A stretch of 64,000 bases of DNA from Pseudoalteromonas sp. EB27 (GCF_001974875.1 NZ_MTQD01000008.1:1-64000); one strand, 5' to 3'. Shown: positions 8,569-16,061, numbered from the stretch's first letter. Numbers and translations are program-made. The notes: a model not told the origin generated them from the sequence alone.

Positions 8569-8604
8569 CGCAGGTAACAATTTATTGTTGCCTGCGTTTT
8601 TTTA
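8569..8604 (+). terminator. Intrinsic terminator of the small membrane protein gene
   Basis: CGCAGGTAACAA and TTGTTGCCTGCG pair with one mismatch around a short loop, followed by a run of T. It lies 9 bases after the stop codon. Confidence 0.88.
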
Positions 8605-8827
8605 TATTACTTACTGTCATTTTCAATTTTCGTTCCTACTTATAAAATTAGCTATATGTTTTTAAATTTAGATTGTATGTAACCTAGCCTATTTTATTGA
8701 ATCTTCTCTTGTGCATACCTTCAATGATTAACTCCAATTCTTAGTCAATTATAACCAACTTCCACCTTCTTACTTGTTAGGCTTAAATAAACGCTCATCT
8801 ATCAATTTAGTTGCATTGCAAACTGAA

Positions 8828-8840
8828 TTGCAAAATGCAA
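8828..8840 (+). promoter_or_regulatory. LuxO-type upstream activating site (TTGCA AAA TGCAA, perfect)
   Basis: Exact match to TTGCA-W3-TGCAA. A second, compressed arrangement of the same half-sites (TTGCA-T-TGCAA) lies just upstream at 8811-8821, so two activator dimers may bind side by side. It lies about 85 bp before the -24/-12 promoter. Confidence 0.68.
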
Positions 8841-8915
8841 ATAACAGTAAAAAATTTGAAGATTAAACTAAAAAAATGTAACCAATTGAATTAATTGTGT
8901 TTTATTTTTGAAAAG

Positions 8916-8931
8916 TGGTCTGTAACTTGCT
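8916..8931 (+). promoter_or_regulatory. Sigma-54 promoter of the EAL gene
   Basis: TGGTCTGTAACTTGCT has GG at 8917-8918 and GC at 8929-8930, spaced by 10 bases, with the TTGCT form of the -12 box. It predicts a leader of about 30 bases before ATG 8974. Confidence 0.65.
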
Positions 8932-8973
8932 GTCAACTATACAAGTCACTAAGGGTGAAAATCGGAGCAGATC

Positions 8974-9786
8974 ATGAATGCATTTAAATACCTAGAATCA
9001 GAAAGTCCAGTTAACCTCGCAAGATGGCATGAGTTAGAAAGAATCATGACTGATGCAATGCAAAATAATTATTTTAAAATGGTTTATCAACCGCTTGTAT
9101 CGTTAGGGACTGGAAAGTTGGTCGGCTTTGAGTCATTAGTAAGATGCCAATCACCGCGTTTTGGAGTTGTAGGCCCTGATGAATTTATACCTCATGTAGA
9201 GCAATCGGGCATGATTTTAGAATTAGGTGACTGGATTTTTGAGCAGTGTTTATCCGATTTGAAACATATGCGACATTTTGGTATGACAGACATTTCTGTT
9301 TCTTTGAATATTTCACCGGTACAAATTTTAGATGGTGATGTTTTTTCAAAAGTAATGTACTTGCTTGAGAAGTATCAAATACCACCACAGGCTATCAAAG
9401 TAGAATTAACGGAAACAGCGCTAATCCATAGCCCTGAAAAAATAGCAAAAGCATTTGAAAACTTCCATAAAGAAGGCGTAAAAGTGTGGATAGATGATTT
9501 TGGTACCGGGTACGCGTCTTTAGGTCTGCTTCGTCAATTTAATATTGACGGATTAAAAATTGATCGCAGTTTTGTTAGTGGGATTTCAACTAATAATGAA
9601 GACTTTACGCTATGCAGCGCAATAATTGCAATGGCTCAGCGATTGGGTTTACAAACCGTAGCAGAAGGAATTGAAGAGAATGAGCAATTACAAATACTAG
9701 AGCAACTTGGTTGTGATATCGCTCAAGGATATTTGCTCGATAAGCCACAAACATTAACCAAAAGTATTGATACCTGGGCTCTTTAA
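8974..9786 (+). CDS. EAL-domain cyclic-di-GMP phosphodiesterase
   Basis: Stand-alone EAL domain of 270 residues predicted to hydrolyse c-di-GMP to pGpG. The motif is ESL (FESLVRC) rather than EAL, a common active variant. Other active-site residues are present: N in SLNISP, E in ELTETAL, the DD of IDDFGTGYASL, K in LKIDRSFV, E in VAEGIE, and QGY near the end. There is no sensor or membrane domain, so control is likely at transcription, through the sigma-54 promoter and LuxO-type sites upstream. It would lower c-di-GMP when the LuxO-like regulator is phosphorylated. Confidence 0.88.
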   Translation: MNAFKYLESESPVNLARWHELERIMTDAMQNNYFKMVYQPLVSLGTGKLVGFESLVRCQSPRFGVVGPDEFIPHVEQSGMILELGDWIFEQCLSDLKHMRHFGMTDISVSLNISPVQILDGDVFSKVMYLLEKYQIPPQAIKVELTETALIHSPEKIAKAFENFHKEGVKVWIDDFGTGYASLGLLRQFNIDGLKIDRSFVSGISTNNEDFTLCSAIIAMAQRLGLQTVAEGIEENEQLQILEQLGCDIAQGYLLDKPQTLTKSIDTWAL

Positions 9787-9806
9787 CTGTTTATATTCAT
9801 TTTGAT

Positions 9807-9819
9807 TTGCAAAATGCAA
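9807..9819 (+). promoter_or_regulatory. LuxO-type site (TTGCA AAA TGCAA, perfect) before the Hpt gene
   Basis: The 13-mer is identical to the core at 8828. It lies 21 bases after the EAL stop codon and 76 bases before the Hpt start. No convincing -24/-12 pair was found between it and ATG 9895, so it may act on the Hpt-regulator operon by a weak promoter, or as a repressing site. Confidence 0.55.
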
Positions 9820-9894
9820 AAAACAAATTACTCTTAAACTACAACCCCTACATGTTATTAGTGTACGAAGCTTAAACTTACACAAAGGTTATCT

Positions 9895-10269
9895 ATGCCT
9901 ATATCAGAGCAGTTTATCGATAAAAGTATTACCGAATTAAATGTATTAACCCAACTTGAAAAGGATGTTGGAATAAACGTTTTAGCTCGACTGATAAACT
10001 TATTTATCGATGAATTAGTTACTATGGCGAACCAATTAGATACGGCAATTACTCGTGAAGATATTATAAAAATTAAAGAAGTGATGCATGTTTTAAAAAA
10101 CTCGGCTGCTTTATATGGAGCTGCTCCTCTGGCTGCATTGGCAACACAGTTACACGATTCACCACCACCAACTACAGAAGAAAACTTGCACGCAGCACTT
10201 GTTATTAAGCATAACTTGGATAAAGCCCGGGATGCGTATCAAATAATGAGTAATAGTATAGCTATCTAG
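9895..10269 (+). CDS. Histidine phosphotransfer (Hpt) protein, LuxU-like role
   Basis: Helical protein of 124 residues with the Hpt signature KEVMHVLKNSAALYGA, phosphoacceptor H65, where the usual sequence is H-x-L-K-x-S/G-x. It would carry phosphate between the hybrid kinase receiver and the downstream sigma-54 regulator. In Vibrio, luxU lies next to luxO, but after it; here the Hpt gene comes first, 9 bases before the regulator. Sequence similarity to LuxU itself was not established, so the role is inferred from fold and position. Confidence 0.82.
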   Translation: MPISEQFIDKSITELNVLTQLEKDVGINVLARLINLFIDELVTMANQLDTAITREDIIKIKEVMHVLKNSAALYGAAPLAALATQLHDSPPPTTEENLHAALVIKHNLDKARDAYQIMSNSIAI

Positions 10270-10278
10270 GAGAAAGCC

Positions 10279-11676
10279 GTGTCAGATACGATAAATAAAG
10301 GCCTCGTTTACATCGTTGAGGATAGCATTGCAAGTGGTGCTTTGTACGCAAGTCAGCTTGAGCAAGCAGGTTTCGAATGTAAGCATTTCGCTGATGGCTA
10401 TTCTGCTTTGGTTGGTATTAAAGAAAAAATGCCTGCGGTTATAGTACAAGATGTATGCTTGCCTGATATAAGTGGGCTAGAAGTTTTACAATTTGTAAAT
10501 AAACAAAAAAATCCAGCCAATGTAGTCATGATCACCTCAAATAGCTCTATTGATATTGCTGTGGAAGCTATGCGTTTAGGTGGCTTTGATTTTTTAGAAA
10601 AACCCTTCACAAGTCAACGACTTATTAGTTCAGTTGAAAGTGCGTTTACCCCTAAAGAGCAAATCAAAGTGCAGCCCTTGGTTGAAAGCAGCGATAAAAA
10701 CCAAGATTTTGTTGGTGAATCTCTCTCAATGAAAACTGTCTTTAGGTTGCTAGATAGCGCCGCGAGAAGCAAAGCATGTGTATTTATTACAGGTGAAAGT
10801 GGAACAGGTAAAGAAGTTTGTGCGCAGACCCTTCATGATGCGAGTCCCCGAAATAAAGGACCATTTATCGCTATAAATTGTGCAGCGATACCTGCAGAGT
10901 TATTTGAATCAGAATTTTTTGGTCATGTTAAAGGGGCATTTAGTGGTGCGCTAAGCGATCGAAAAGGCGCTGTTGAGGTAGCTAACGGTGGAACGTTATT
11001 TTTAGATGAGTTGTGTGAAATGGAGCTTAACTTACAAGCTAAGTTATTACGCTTTTTACAGACAGGCATATTTAACAAGGTTGGCAGTAGTGAAGTATTA
11101 CACAGCGATGTTCGCTTAGTATGTGCAACAAACAGAAACCCAATAATAGAGGTTGCGGAAGGGCGCTTTAGAGAAGATTTATATTATCGTTTAAATGTTA
11201 TCCCCGTAAAGCTACCGCCTTTAAGAGAGCGCGGAAATGATATATTACTGTTGGCTGAGTATATCTTAAAACAGAAAAGCGATAGTAACGCTAAGCATTT
11301 CATTGGCTTTTCTGATGAAGTTAAAGCGCTTTTTTGTAACTATGATTGGCCAGGAAATATACGCGAACTGCAAAATGTAATTGAAAATACAGTCGTTATT
11401 AATGATGGCGATGTAATTGAAAGGGACATGTTACCAAATTTATTTGGTCTAGGTGCTGTAAAGCACTCGAGCTCATCTAAGTCAATTCACAATATAAACG
11501 AGCAGAGTGTACAATTATCTCCTATGTCTGTTCACGACATAGAACCTCTATGGCAAGTTGAAAAAAGAGCGATTGAAGATGCAATTAAAAGCTGCGAAGA
11601 CAATATTCCTCTTGCTGCTGCTTATTTAGGGGTAAGTGCATCTACCATTTATAGAAAAATAAAAGGGTGGTCTTAA
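10279..11676 (+). CDS. LuxO-like sigma-54-dependent response regulator
   Basis: NtrC-family activator of 465 residues. It has a receiver (1-120) with D58 in VIVQDVCLPD, an AAA+ domain (about 145-375) with Walker A GESGTGKE, the sigma-54 contact loop GAFSGA (the usual form is GAFTGA), Walker B GGTLFLDELCEM and arginine-finger region FREDLYYRLN, and a Fis-type helix-turn-helix at the C-terminus (AAAYLGVSASTIYRKIK). The run FLDELCEM...LLRFLQTGIFNKVGSSE closely recalls Vibrio LuxO. Four TTGCA-N3-TGCAA sites and three -24/-12 promoters lie within 8 kb upstream, and the donor Hpt gene is adjacent. It is probably the master switch of this locus. Confidence 0.87.
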   Translation: MSDTINKGLVYIVEDSIASGALYASQLEQAGFECKHFADGYSALVGIKEKMPAVIVQDVCLPDISGLEVLQFVNKQKNPANVVMITSNSSIDIAVEAMRLGGFDFLEKPFTSQRLISSVESAFTPKEQIKVQPLVESSDKNQDFVGESLSMKTVFRLLDSAARSKACVFITGESGTGKEVCAQTLHDASPRNKGPFIAINCAAIPAELFESEFFGHVKGAFSGALSDRKGAVEVANGGTLFLDELCEMELNLQAKLLRFLQTGIFNKVGSSEVLHSDVRLVCATNRNPIIEVAEGRFREDLYYRLNVIPVKLPPLRERGNDILLLAEYILKQKSDSNAKHFIGFSDEVKALFCNYDWPGNIRELQNVIENTVVINDGDVIERDMLPNLFGLGAVKHSSSSKSIHNINEQSVQLSPMSVHDIEPLWQVEKRAIEDAIKSCEDNIPLAAAYLGVSASTIYRKIKGWS

Positions 11677-11789
11677 AGTCATAATTGATTTTTAATTACA
11701 CTTTTCAGGTTGAATTAATAAAAGTTACCCTAAGCTCTATGGGTAAGAGCAAATTAATTTTTAATCTGAAACAGTAAAAGGAGATCGCA

Positions 11790-12320
11790 ATGAGTAACAC
11801 TAGTTTAAAACCTGCGGATATTATGCCATCACTAGTAGTGAGTGATGTTGACGAGAAAAAGATAGATTTAGTCGACAGAATAAGTGATTCCCCATGGAAA
11901 ATGATTGTTGTTTATCGAGGCCAGCACTGCCCTAAATGTACTGCGCAACTCAACGAGCTTGCTAAAGTACATAAGGATTTTAAAGAAGCAGGAGTTGAAG
12001 TCGTTGCTGTAAGTGGTGATAGTCATGAACAGCTTAATAAGCATCTTGAAAAGATAGATATTAACTTCCCGATTTACTATGGTTTAACAATCGAACAAAT
12101 GACTGATTTAGGGCTACATATTAGCGAGCCTCGCAGTGATGCAGAAACTGACCATCCATTTGCTGAACCAGGAATCTATGTGCTTAATGAAAAAAATCAG
12201 CTTCAAATGGTCGATATATCAAACAGTCCGTTTGTTCGTCCTGATTTAGAACAACTGCTAGGTGGGATTAAGTTTTCAAGAGAAAACGACTATCCAATCC
12301 GGGGCACATTTATTAAATAG
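11790..12320 (+). CDS. Peroxiredoxin-like (AhpC/TSA family) protein
   Basis: Thioredoxin-fold protein of 176 residues. The N-terminal half matches the AhpC/TSA pattern: an active-site region VVYRGQHCPKCTAQLNELAKVH with two cysteines (CPKC), and VEVVAVSGDS following. The CxxC arrangement is closer to redoxin or Prx-like proteins than to classical 2-Cys peroxiredoxins, which carry one peroxidatic Cys here. Probably a thiol peroxidase or disulfide reductase in the cytoplasm, since no signal peptide is seen. AGGAG precedes the ATG and a terminator follows, so it is a single-gene unit. Confidence 0.8.
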   Translation: MSNTSLKPADIMPSLVVSDVDEKKIDLVDRISDSPWKMIVVYRGQHCPKCTAQLNELAKVHKDFKEAGVEVVAVSGDSHEQLNKHLEKIDINFPIYYGLTIEQMTDLGLHISEPRSDAETDHPFAEPGIYVLNEKNQLQMVDISNSPFVRPDLEQLLGGIKFSRENDYPIRGTFIK

Positions 12321-12340
12321 TATTCATTCTACATGGTTTC

Positions 12341-12370
12341 AAAAAAGGCACTCTTCAGTGCCTTTTTTAT
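12341..12370 (+). terminator. Intrinsic terminator of the peroxiredoxin-like gene
   Basis: AAAAAAGGCACT and AGTGCCTTTTTT form a perfect stem around CTTC, ending in a T-run. Confidence 0.9.
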
Positions 12371-12388
12371 TTATTTTTAATAAATTTA

Positions 12389-12415
12389 CTTGAAAACAAT
12401 TTTACCGTCCATATA
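12389..12415 (+). promoter_or_regulatory. ibpA: Sigma-32 (heat-shock) promoter candidate of the Hsp20 gene
   Basis: CTTGAAA at 12389-12395 is a full match to the sigma-32 -35 element. After 13 bases CCATATA resembles the -10 element (consensus CCCCAT-T). It gives a leader of about 125 bases before ATG 12550, long enough for the thermometer described separately. Confidence 0.6.
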
Positions 12416-12490
12416 TAGTTAAGTAGGACGCCTGATGGGTCCTAAATTAAACTTAAACAATTGAAATTTATATTATTAATTAAAATTTGC

Positions 12491-12546
12491 TTGAGCTTGT
12501 TCAATAGAAAAGCACATGCAAAATATCGCTTAAATATGAGGATATT
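12491..12546 (+). promoter_or_regulatory. ROSE-like RNA thermometer in the Hsp20 leader
   Basis: The ribosome-binding site GAGGAT (12538-12543) is sequestered. AATATC (12522-12527) pairs with GATATT (12541-12546), and CTT (12529-12531) pairs with GAG (12538-12540), leaving an unpaired G at 12528. The anti-SD strand reads UCGCU, which matches the U(U/C)GCU motif of ROSE elements. A second small hairpin, TTGAG-CTTG-TTCAA, sits just upstream at 12491-12504. Heating would open the weak stem and free the ribosome site. Confidence 0.62.
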
Positions 12547-12549
12547 ATT

Positions 12550-12996
12550 ATGCGTACAGTAGACTTATCACCACTTTATCGTTCATTTATCGGCTTCGAA
12601 CATTTAGCATCACTTATGGATGCGGCGGCTAATACAGACAAGCAGCCGAGTTTTCCTCCTTACAATATAGAAGCACTCGATAAAGACAAATACAGAATCA
12701 CTATGGCCGTTGCTGGTTTTAGTGATAGTGAATTGACCATTGAGTCAGAAAACAACACGTTAAAAGTTGCAGGTATTAAAGCTAACAAAGATGAAAATAA
12801 TGAACGTAAGTTTATTCATCAAGGTATAGCAGAGCGTAACTTTGAACGTAAATTTCAGCTTGGAGACCATGTAAAAGTACTTGGTGCCGATTTAGCTAAC
12901 GGCTTATTGAGCATAGAGTTACAGCGTGAAATTCCTGAAGCACTTAAACCACGTAAAATAGAAATTGGTAATAGCAATCTAATAGAAGGTAAATAA
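12550..12996 (+). CDS. ibpA: Small heat-shock protein, Hsp20/IbpA family
   Basis: ATP-independent holdase of 148 residues. The alpha-crystallin domain spans about 38-130, with YRITMAVAGFSDSELTIESENNTLKVAG and the terminal A-x-x-x-G-x-L pattern (LGADLANGLLSIEL). The N-terminus MRTVDLSPLYRSFIGFEHL is the IbpA type, and a short IEI motif near 140 may serve oligomerisation. It binds unfolding proteins and passes them to DnaK/ClpB. It has its own heat-shock promoter, a thermometer-like leader and a terminator shared with the converging photolyase gene. Confidence 0.94.
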   Translation: MRTVDLSPLYRSFIGFEHLASLMDAAANTDKQPSFPPYNIEALDKDKYRITMAVAGFSDSELTIESENNTLKVAGIKANKDENNERKFIHQGIAERNFERKFQLGDHVKVLGADLANGLLSIELQREIPEALKPRKIEIGNSNLIEGK

Positions 12997-13027
12997 TCTT
13001 CTAAAGTACATATTCCCCTGATTATTT

Positions 13028-13055
13028 AGCCGCCTCATTTGAGGCGGCTTTTTTG
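13028..13055. terminator. Bidirectional terminator between ibpA and the photolyase gene
   Basis: AGCCGCCTC and GAGGCGGCT form a perfect 9-bp stem around ATTT, followed by a T-run on the plus strand. The converging photolyase gene ends 2 bases later, so the hairpin may serve it too, although the A-run on its left is poor. Confidence 0.85.
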
Positions 13056-13056
13056 T

Positions 13057-14613
13057 TTAAAGCGCTTCTAAATTATTAAGGTAGTAGGTTGCTTGTTGCA
13101 GCGTTTGTTCTTGAAGTGTTTTATCTTGTTTATCCCAGTTTTTATATACCATACCAATACGTGGGTTCTTCTCTAGCCTGTCTCTGTGTCTATTCATGAA
13201 ATGCCAATACAAGCTATTTAGCGGGCAGGCTTTATCTCCTACTTTTTGTTTAACATCGTACTGACAGCTTTTGCAGTAATCGCTCATTTTATTAATGTAG
13301 TTACCGCTTGCAGCATAAGGCTTTGTTGCAATTATTCCATCATCGGCAAACTGACTCATGCCTCGGGTGTTAGGCATTTCTACCCATTCTATGGCATCTA
13401 TATAAACACCTAGGTACCAGTTATCTACGTCATCAGGGTTTATTCCTGTGAGCATACAAAAGTTACCAATAACCATTAGGCGCTGAATATGATGAGCATA
13501 AGCGGTTTCAAGGCTTTGCTTGAGTGAGTGGCTTAGACAATTCATTTTTGTAGAGCTGTTCCAAAAATAAGATGGCAGTTTATTTTTGGCTTGTAATTGA
13601 TTTTTAACTGCGTAGTCGGGCATGTTAATCCAATAAATGGCACGTACATACTCTCTCCAACCTAATATTTGCCTAGTAAAACCCTCTACTTGCGAGAGGG
13701 ATATTTCATTGGGCCTTTGTTCGTATTCGCTTACTACACGTTTGATTACATACAGCGGGTGGAGTATTTTTGCGTTTAGGGCAAACGATAAACGGCTATG
13801 GTACAGGCTGGTATTGTTTTTACTTTGATCTGTCATCGCATCTTGAAAGTGGCCAAAGCGACTAAGTAAGTGCTCACAAAAGTATTCAAGAGATTCAATC
13901 GCTTGTTTACGCGTTGTTGGCCACTCCAGTGAATGTTGATTTATTTCACCTAAATAAGCGACTTTGTGTTTGTTTAAACGAGAAATAATGCTGCTAACAT
14001 CAGTATTGAATAACTTAGGTTTCGGGATATCTGCTAAGTCTTTTTTGGAAAATTTATTACGATTATTACTATCAAAATTCCATTTGCCACCGGTTGGCTT
14101 TGCATCATCAATTAATATATTAAATTGTTTACGCATAGCACGATAAAAGTGCTCCATTGTTACATGCTTGTTTTTTGTAAAGCGTGTTTTTATATCGGTG
14201 AACGGTAATAAAAAGTGTTCAGTATCTGTAGCAATTATATTTAATGAGCTATCACTTTTAAACTTAGCTAATTGAGACTTAAGCCTAAACTCGTCAGGGT
14301 ATTGATATTCGATAGAGTCGCATTGGTATTTATCGGCAACTCGTTTAAGTAATTCAATTAAGTCTTTGTCATCATCGGTATCATCAAGTGTTAAATGCAA
14401 AACATTGAAACCGGCCGTGGTTAATGCAGTTGCGAAGTTTTCCATAGCACTAAAAAAAGCACACAGTTTTTGAATGTGATGTTTAACGTAGTCGGTTTCT
14501 TGTTTTAGTTCTGCGATCAGATAAAGCGTGTCGTCGTCTTTTTGTTTGTACCATGAATGAGATGGGTTTAGCTGATCGCCTAGTATTAGTCTGAGTGTTT
14601 TGTGGTAGGTCAT
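13057..14613 (-). CDS. Iron-sulfur (6-4) photolyase / bacterial cryptochrome (FeS-BCP group)
   Basis: Flavoprotein that uses blue light to repair (6-4) photoproducts or to signal. The N-terminal Rossmann part starts LRLILGDQLNPSHSWY, typical of the 'photolyase-related' family. The C-terminal half contains FAD-site sequences such as EGFTRQILGWREYVRAIYW and WVEMPNTRGMSQFADDG. Four cysteines expected for a [4Fe-4S] cluster are seen: IGNFCMLTG, then YCKSCQYDV and DKACPLN. I prefer the Met at 14613 because homologues begin close to it; an upstream Met at 14649 would add 12 residues, and neither has a clear ribosome site. Confidence 0.87.
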   Translation of the reverse strand: MTYHKTLRLILGDQLNPSHSWYKQKDDDTLYLIAELKQETDYVKHHIQKLCAFFSAMENFATALTTAGFNVLHLTLDDTDDDKDLIELLKRVADKYQCDSIEYQYPDEFRLKSQLAKFKSDSSLNIIATDTEHFLLPFTDIKTRFTKNKHVTMEHFYRAMRKQFNILIDDAKPTGGKWNFDSNNRNKFSKKDLADIPKPKLFNTDVSSIISRLNKHKVAYLGEINQHSLEWPTTRKQAIESLEYFCEHLLSRFGHFQDAMTDQSKNNTSLYHSRLSFALNAKILHPLYVIKRVVSEYEQRPNEISLSQVEGFTRQILGWREYVRAIYWINMPDYAVKNQLQAKNKLPSYFWNSSTKMNCLSHSLKQSLETAYAHHIQRLMVIGNFCMLTGINPDDVDNWYLGVYIDAIEWVEMPNTRGMSQFADDGIIATKPYAASGNYINKMSDYCKSCQYDVKQKVGDKACPLNSLYWHFMNRHRDRLEKNPRIGMVYKNWDKQDKTLQEQTLQQATYYLNNLEAL

Positions 14614-14649
14614 AGTAAAGCCAAATTTTTTTATACGGACATATTTCAT

Positions 14650-15055
14650 GAAACGATCGTTTTACTATTTAACGGTGAGTGAATGGGAGCTACAAAATAC
14701 TTTACTTTAAAAATGTGCTGATTTTAATACTGGGAATTAGCTGTTTTTCTTGTTTGGTCAACAACCTTGTCTAAAAACCCAAAGTTGGGAAATTTAAAAG
14801 TAATGAGAGCCTGTATTAAGTTTAGAGTCACTTATAAAGCTGATTTGTCGAGCAAGCTAATAGTAATAAGGAAGTTGCGTTTAATAGCGGGTTAGTAAAA
14901 TAAATGTAGGTGATAGGAAACCAATATGTTGTGTCGTTAGCAGCAGAGCTTAACCGATTATCAAATCAATAAAGACGCGTTGGACGATGGTGTTGAAATG
15001 CGCTTGATGTGAGGGGGTTAAATAAGTAATTTAACCACTTTTAAGGCTTATATAT
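14650..15055. other. Intergenic region without recognisable features
   Basis: This 400-base stretch lies between the photolyase start and the globin stop. I see no gene, terminator or repeat. It should contain the photolyase promoter, but no clear -35/-10 pair was assigned. Confidence 0.4.
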
Positions 15056-15517
15056 TTAAAGTTTATTACTTTGCTTTTGTAGCATTTTTTGTTGTAACGA
15101 AACCACATTAGATACATTAAATAAAACATTGCCTGCAAAGCTTTCAAAATATCTGAGCGCTTTTTTCCAAGCAAGTTGGCTCTCAGCATTAAAGTGTTTA
15201 CCAAGGTGCTCTTTAAGGGTTTCGTAAAACGCATCAGATAATAGTGCAATGTCATTTTGTGAAACACTGCTTTTTTTTAGGTACATTAAATGATGTGCTA
15301 AAAAAGGAGCCACCGATGCCGGCTTATCTAAATGTTTAACAATTCGTTCTAGCACACAAAAAAGAGTAAAACTCTTTTCGTTAAATTGTAAGGCTGTTGG
15401 GTAATTCATCTCAATGCTAGATTCAGCTAATTTACTGTGAAATCGAGCCGTGAATGCATGAAAATTTGGCTTAATAATTGTTAAGTTATTTAACAATGCT
15501 GATTGTTGTTGATTCAT
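15056..15517 (-). CDS. Globin-like single-domain protein
   Basis: Helical protein of 153 residues resembling the haem domain of bacterial haemoglobins and flavohaemoglobins. The segment APFLAHHLMYLKKSSVSQND...LSDAFYETLKEHLGKHF..ESQLAWKKALRYF follows the globin F-to-H helix pattern, with a candidate proximal His in LAHH and the A-W-x-x-A motif of helix H. The N-terminal part is divergent, and the distal residues cannot be placed safely. It lacks any reductase domain. It may bind oxygen or nitric oxide, or serve in signalling. An AGAGAG ribosome site precedes the ATG. Confidence 0.65.
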   Translation of the reverse strand: MNQQQSALLNNLTIIKPNFHAFTARFHSKLAESSIEMNYPTALQFNEKSFTLFCVLERIVKHLDKPASVAPFLAHHLMYLKKSSVSQNDIALLSDAFYETLKEHLGKHFNAESQLAWKKALRYFESFAGNVLFNVSNVVSLQQKMLQKQSNKL

Positions 15518-15731
15518 TTTTTATCTCTCTGCAGTGAGTAATAACTATTATTATCAAGTGGCATAAAATTGATTATAGCGGGCAGTTAAAATTCTGCACG
15601 TTTTTTTAGTGTTAAAGTATGGGTTTTAGTTATATCAATTTATTTTCTGGTAAATTGCAAGCATGTAGGAGGCTATGCAGTTGCAAGAGTTCAGTTGGTT
15701 TGATTCTCACTCAAAAATAGTAAGCTGCAAT

Positions 15732-15860
15732 ATTTAGCATTTTGACGATGAACATTTTATAAAACTGACTGATTACTTATGTTACTAACACATACATTAA
15801 ATTAGCATCTTGACGAATTGGAAATTTTATAAACTAATTGCGTATTATAGTTGCTAATTA
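15732..15860 (+). repeat. Imperfect tandem duplication upstream of the tRNA promoter
   Basis: Two units of about 58 bp, starting near 15732 and 15801, align over most of their length. Shared blocks are TTAGCAT-TTGACGA, ATTTTATAAA-CT and TAT-GTT-CTAA. The second copy runs into the -35 box of the metY promoter. Confidence 0.55.
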
Positions 15861-15879
15861 GCCCACACATCCTTATAAT
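15851..15879 (+). promoter_or_regulatory. Sigma-70 promoter of the metY-rimP-nusA operon
   Basis: TTGCTA (15851-15856) and a perfect TATAAT (15874-15879) are separated by 17 bp. The predicted start is near 15886, about 60 bases before the mature 5' end of the tRNA. Confidence 0.8.
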
Positions 15880-15949
15880 AGCGGCCATTGTTTAGTATGT
15901 TGTAAAACAGCTAACAGCGATATTAAATTTAAGGTTTGATATCTATTGG

Positions 15950-16026
<77 letters not shown>

Positions 16027-16061
16027 ATTCTACTAGTAGGTATTACCTTACTAATTTATAT

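Larger units (their letters stand above)
8605..8973. other. Intergenic regulatory region upstream of the EAL gene
   Basis: No gene and no recognisable small RNA are seen in this 370-base interval. It contains a LuxO-type site pair and a sigma-54 promoter near its right end. I looked for a Qrr-type small RNA, because Qrr genes follow LuxO sites in vibrios, and did not see its conserved core. Confidence 0.5.

Noticed and set aside
8605..8973. Possible Qrr-type small RNA after the LuxO-type sites
   Set aside because: The conserved Qrr core and a terminator hairpin were not seen; the sigma-54 promoter at 8916 leads directly into the EAL gene.
15031..15267. 78-residue minus-strand frame overlapping the globin-like gene
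   Set aside because: It is out of frame with the globin-like protein, which has a better ribosome site and family resemblance.
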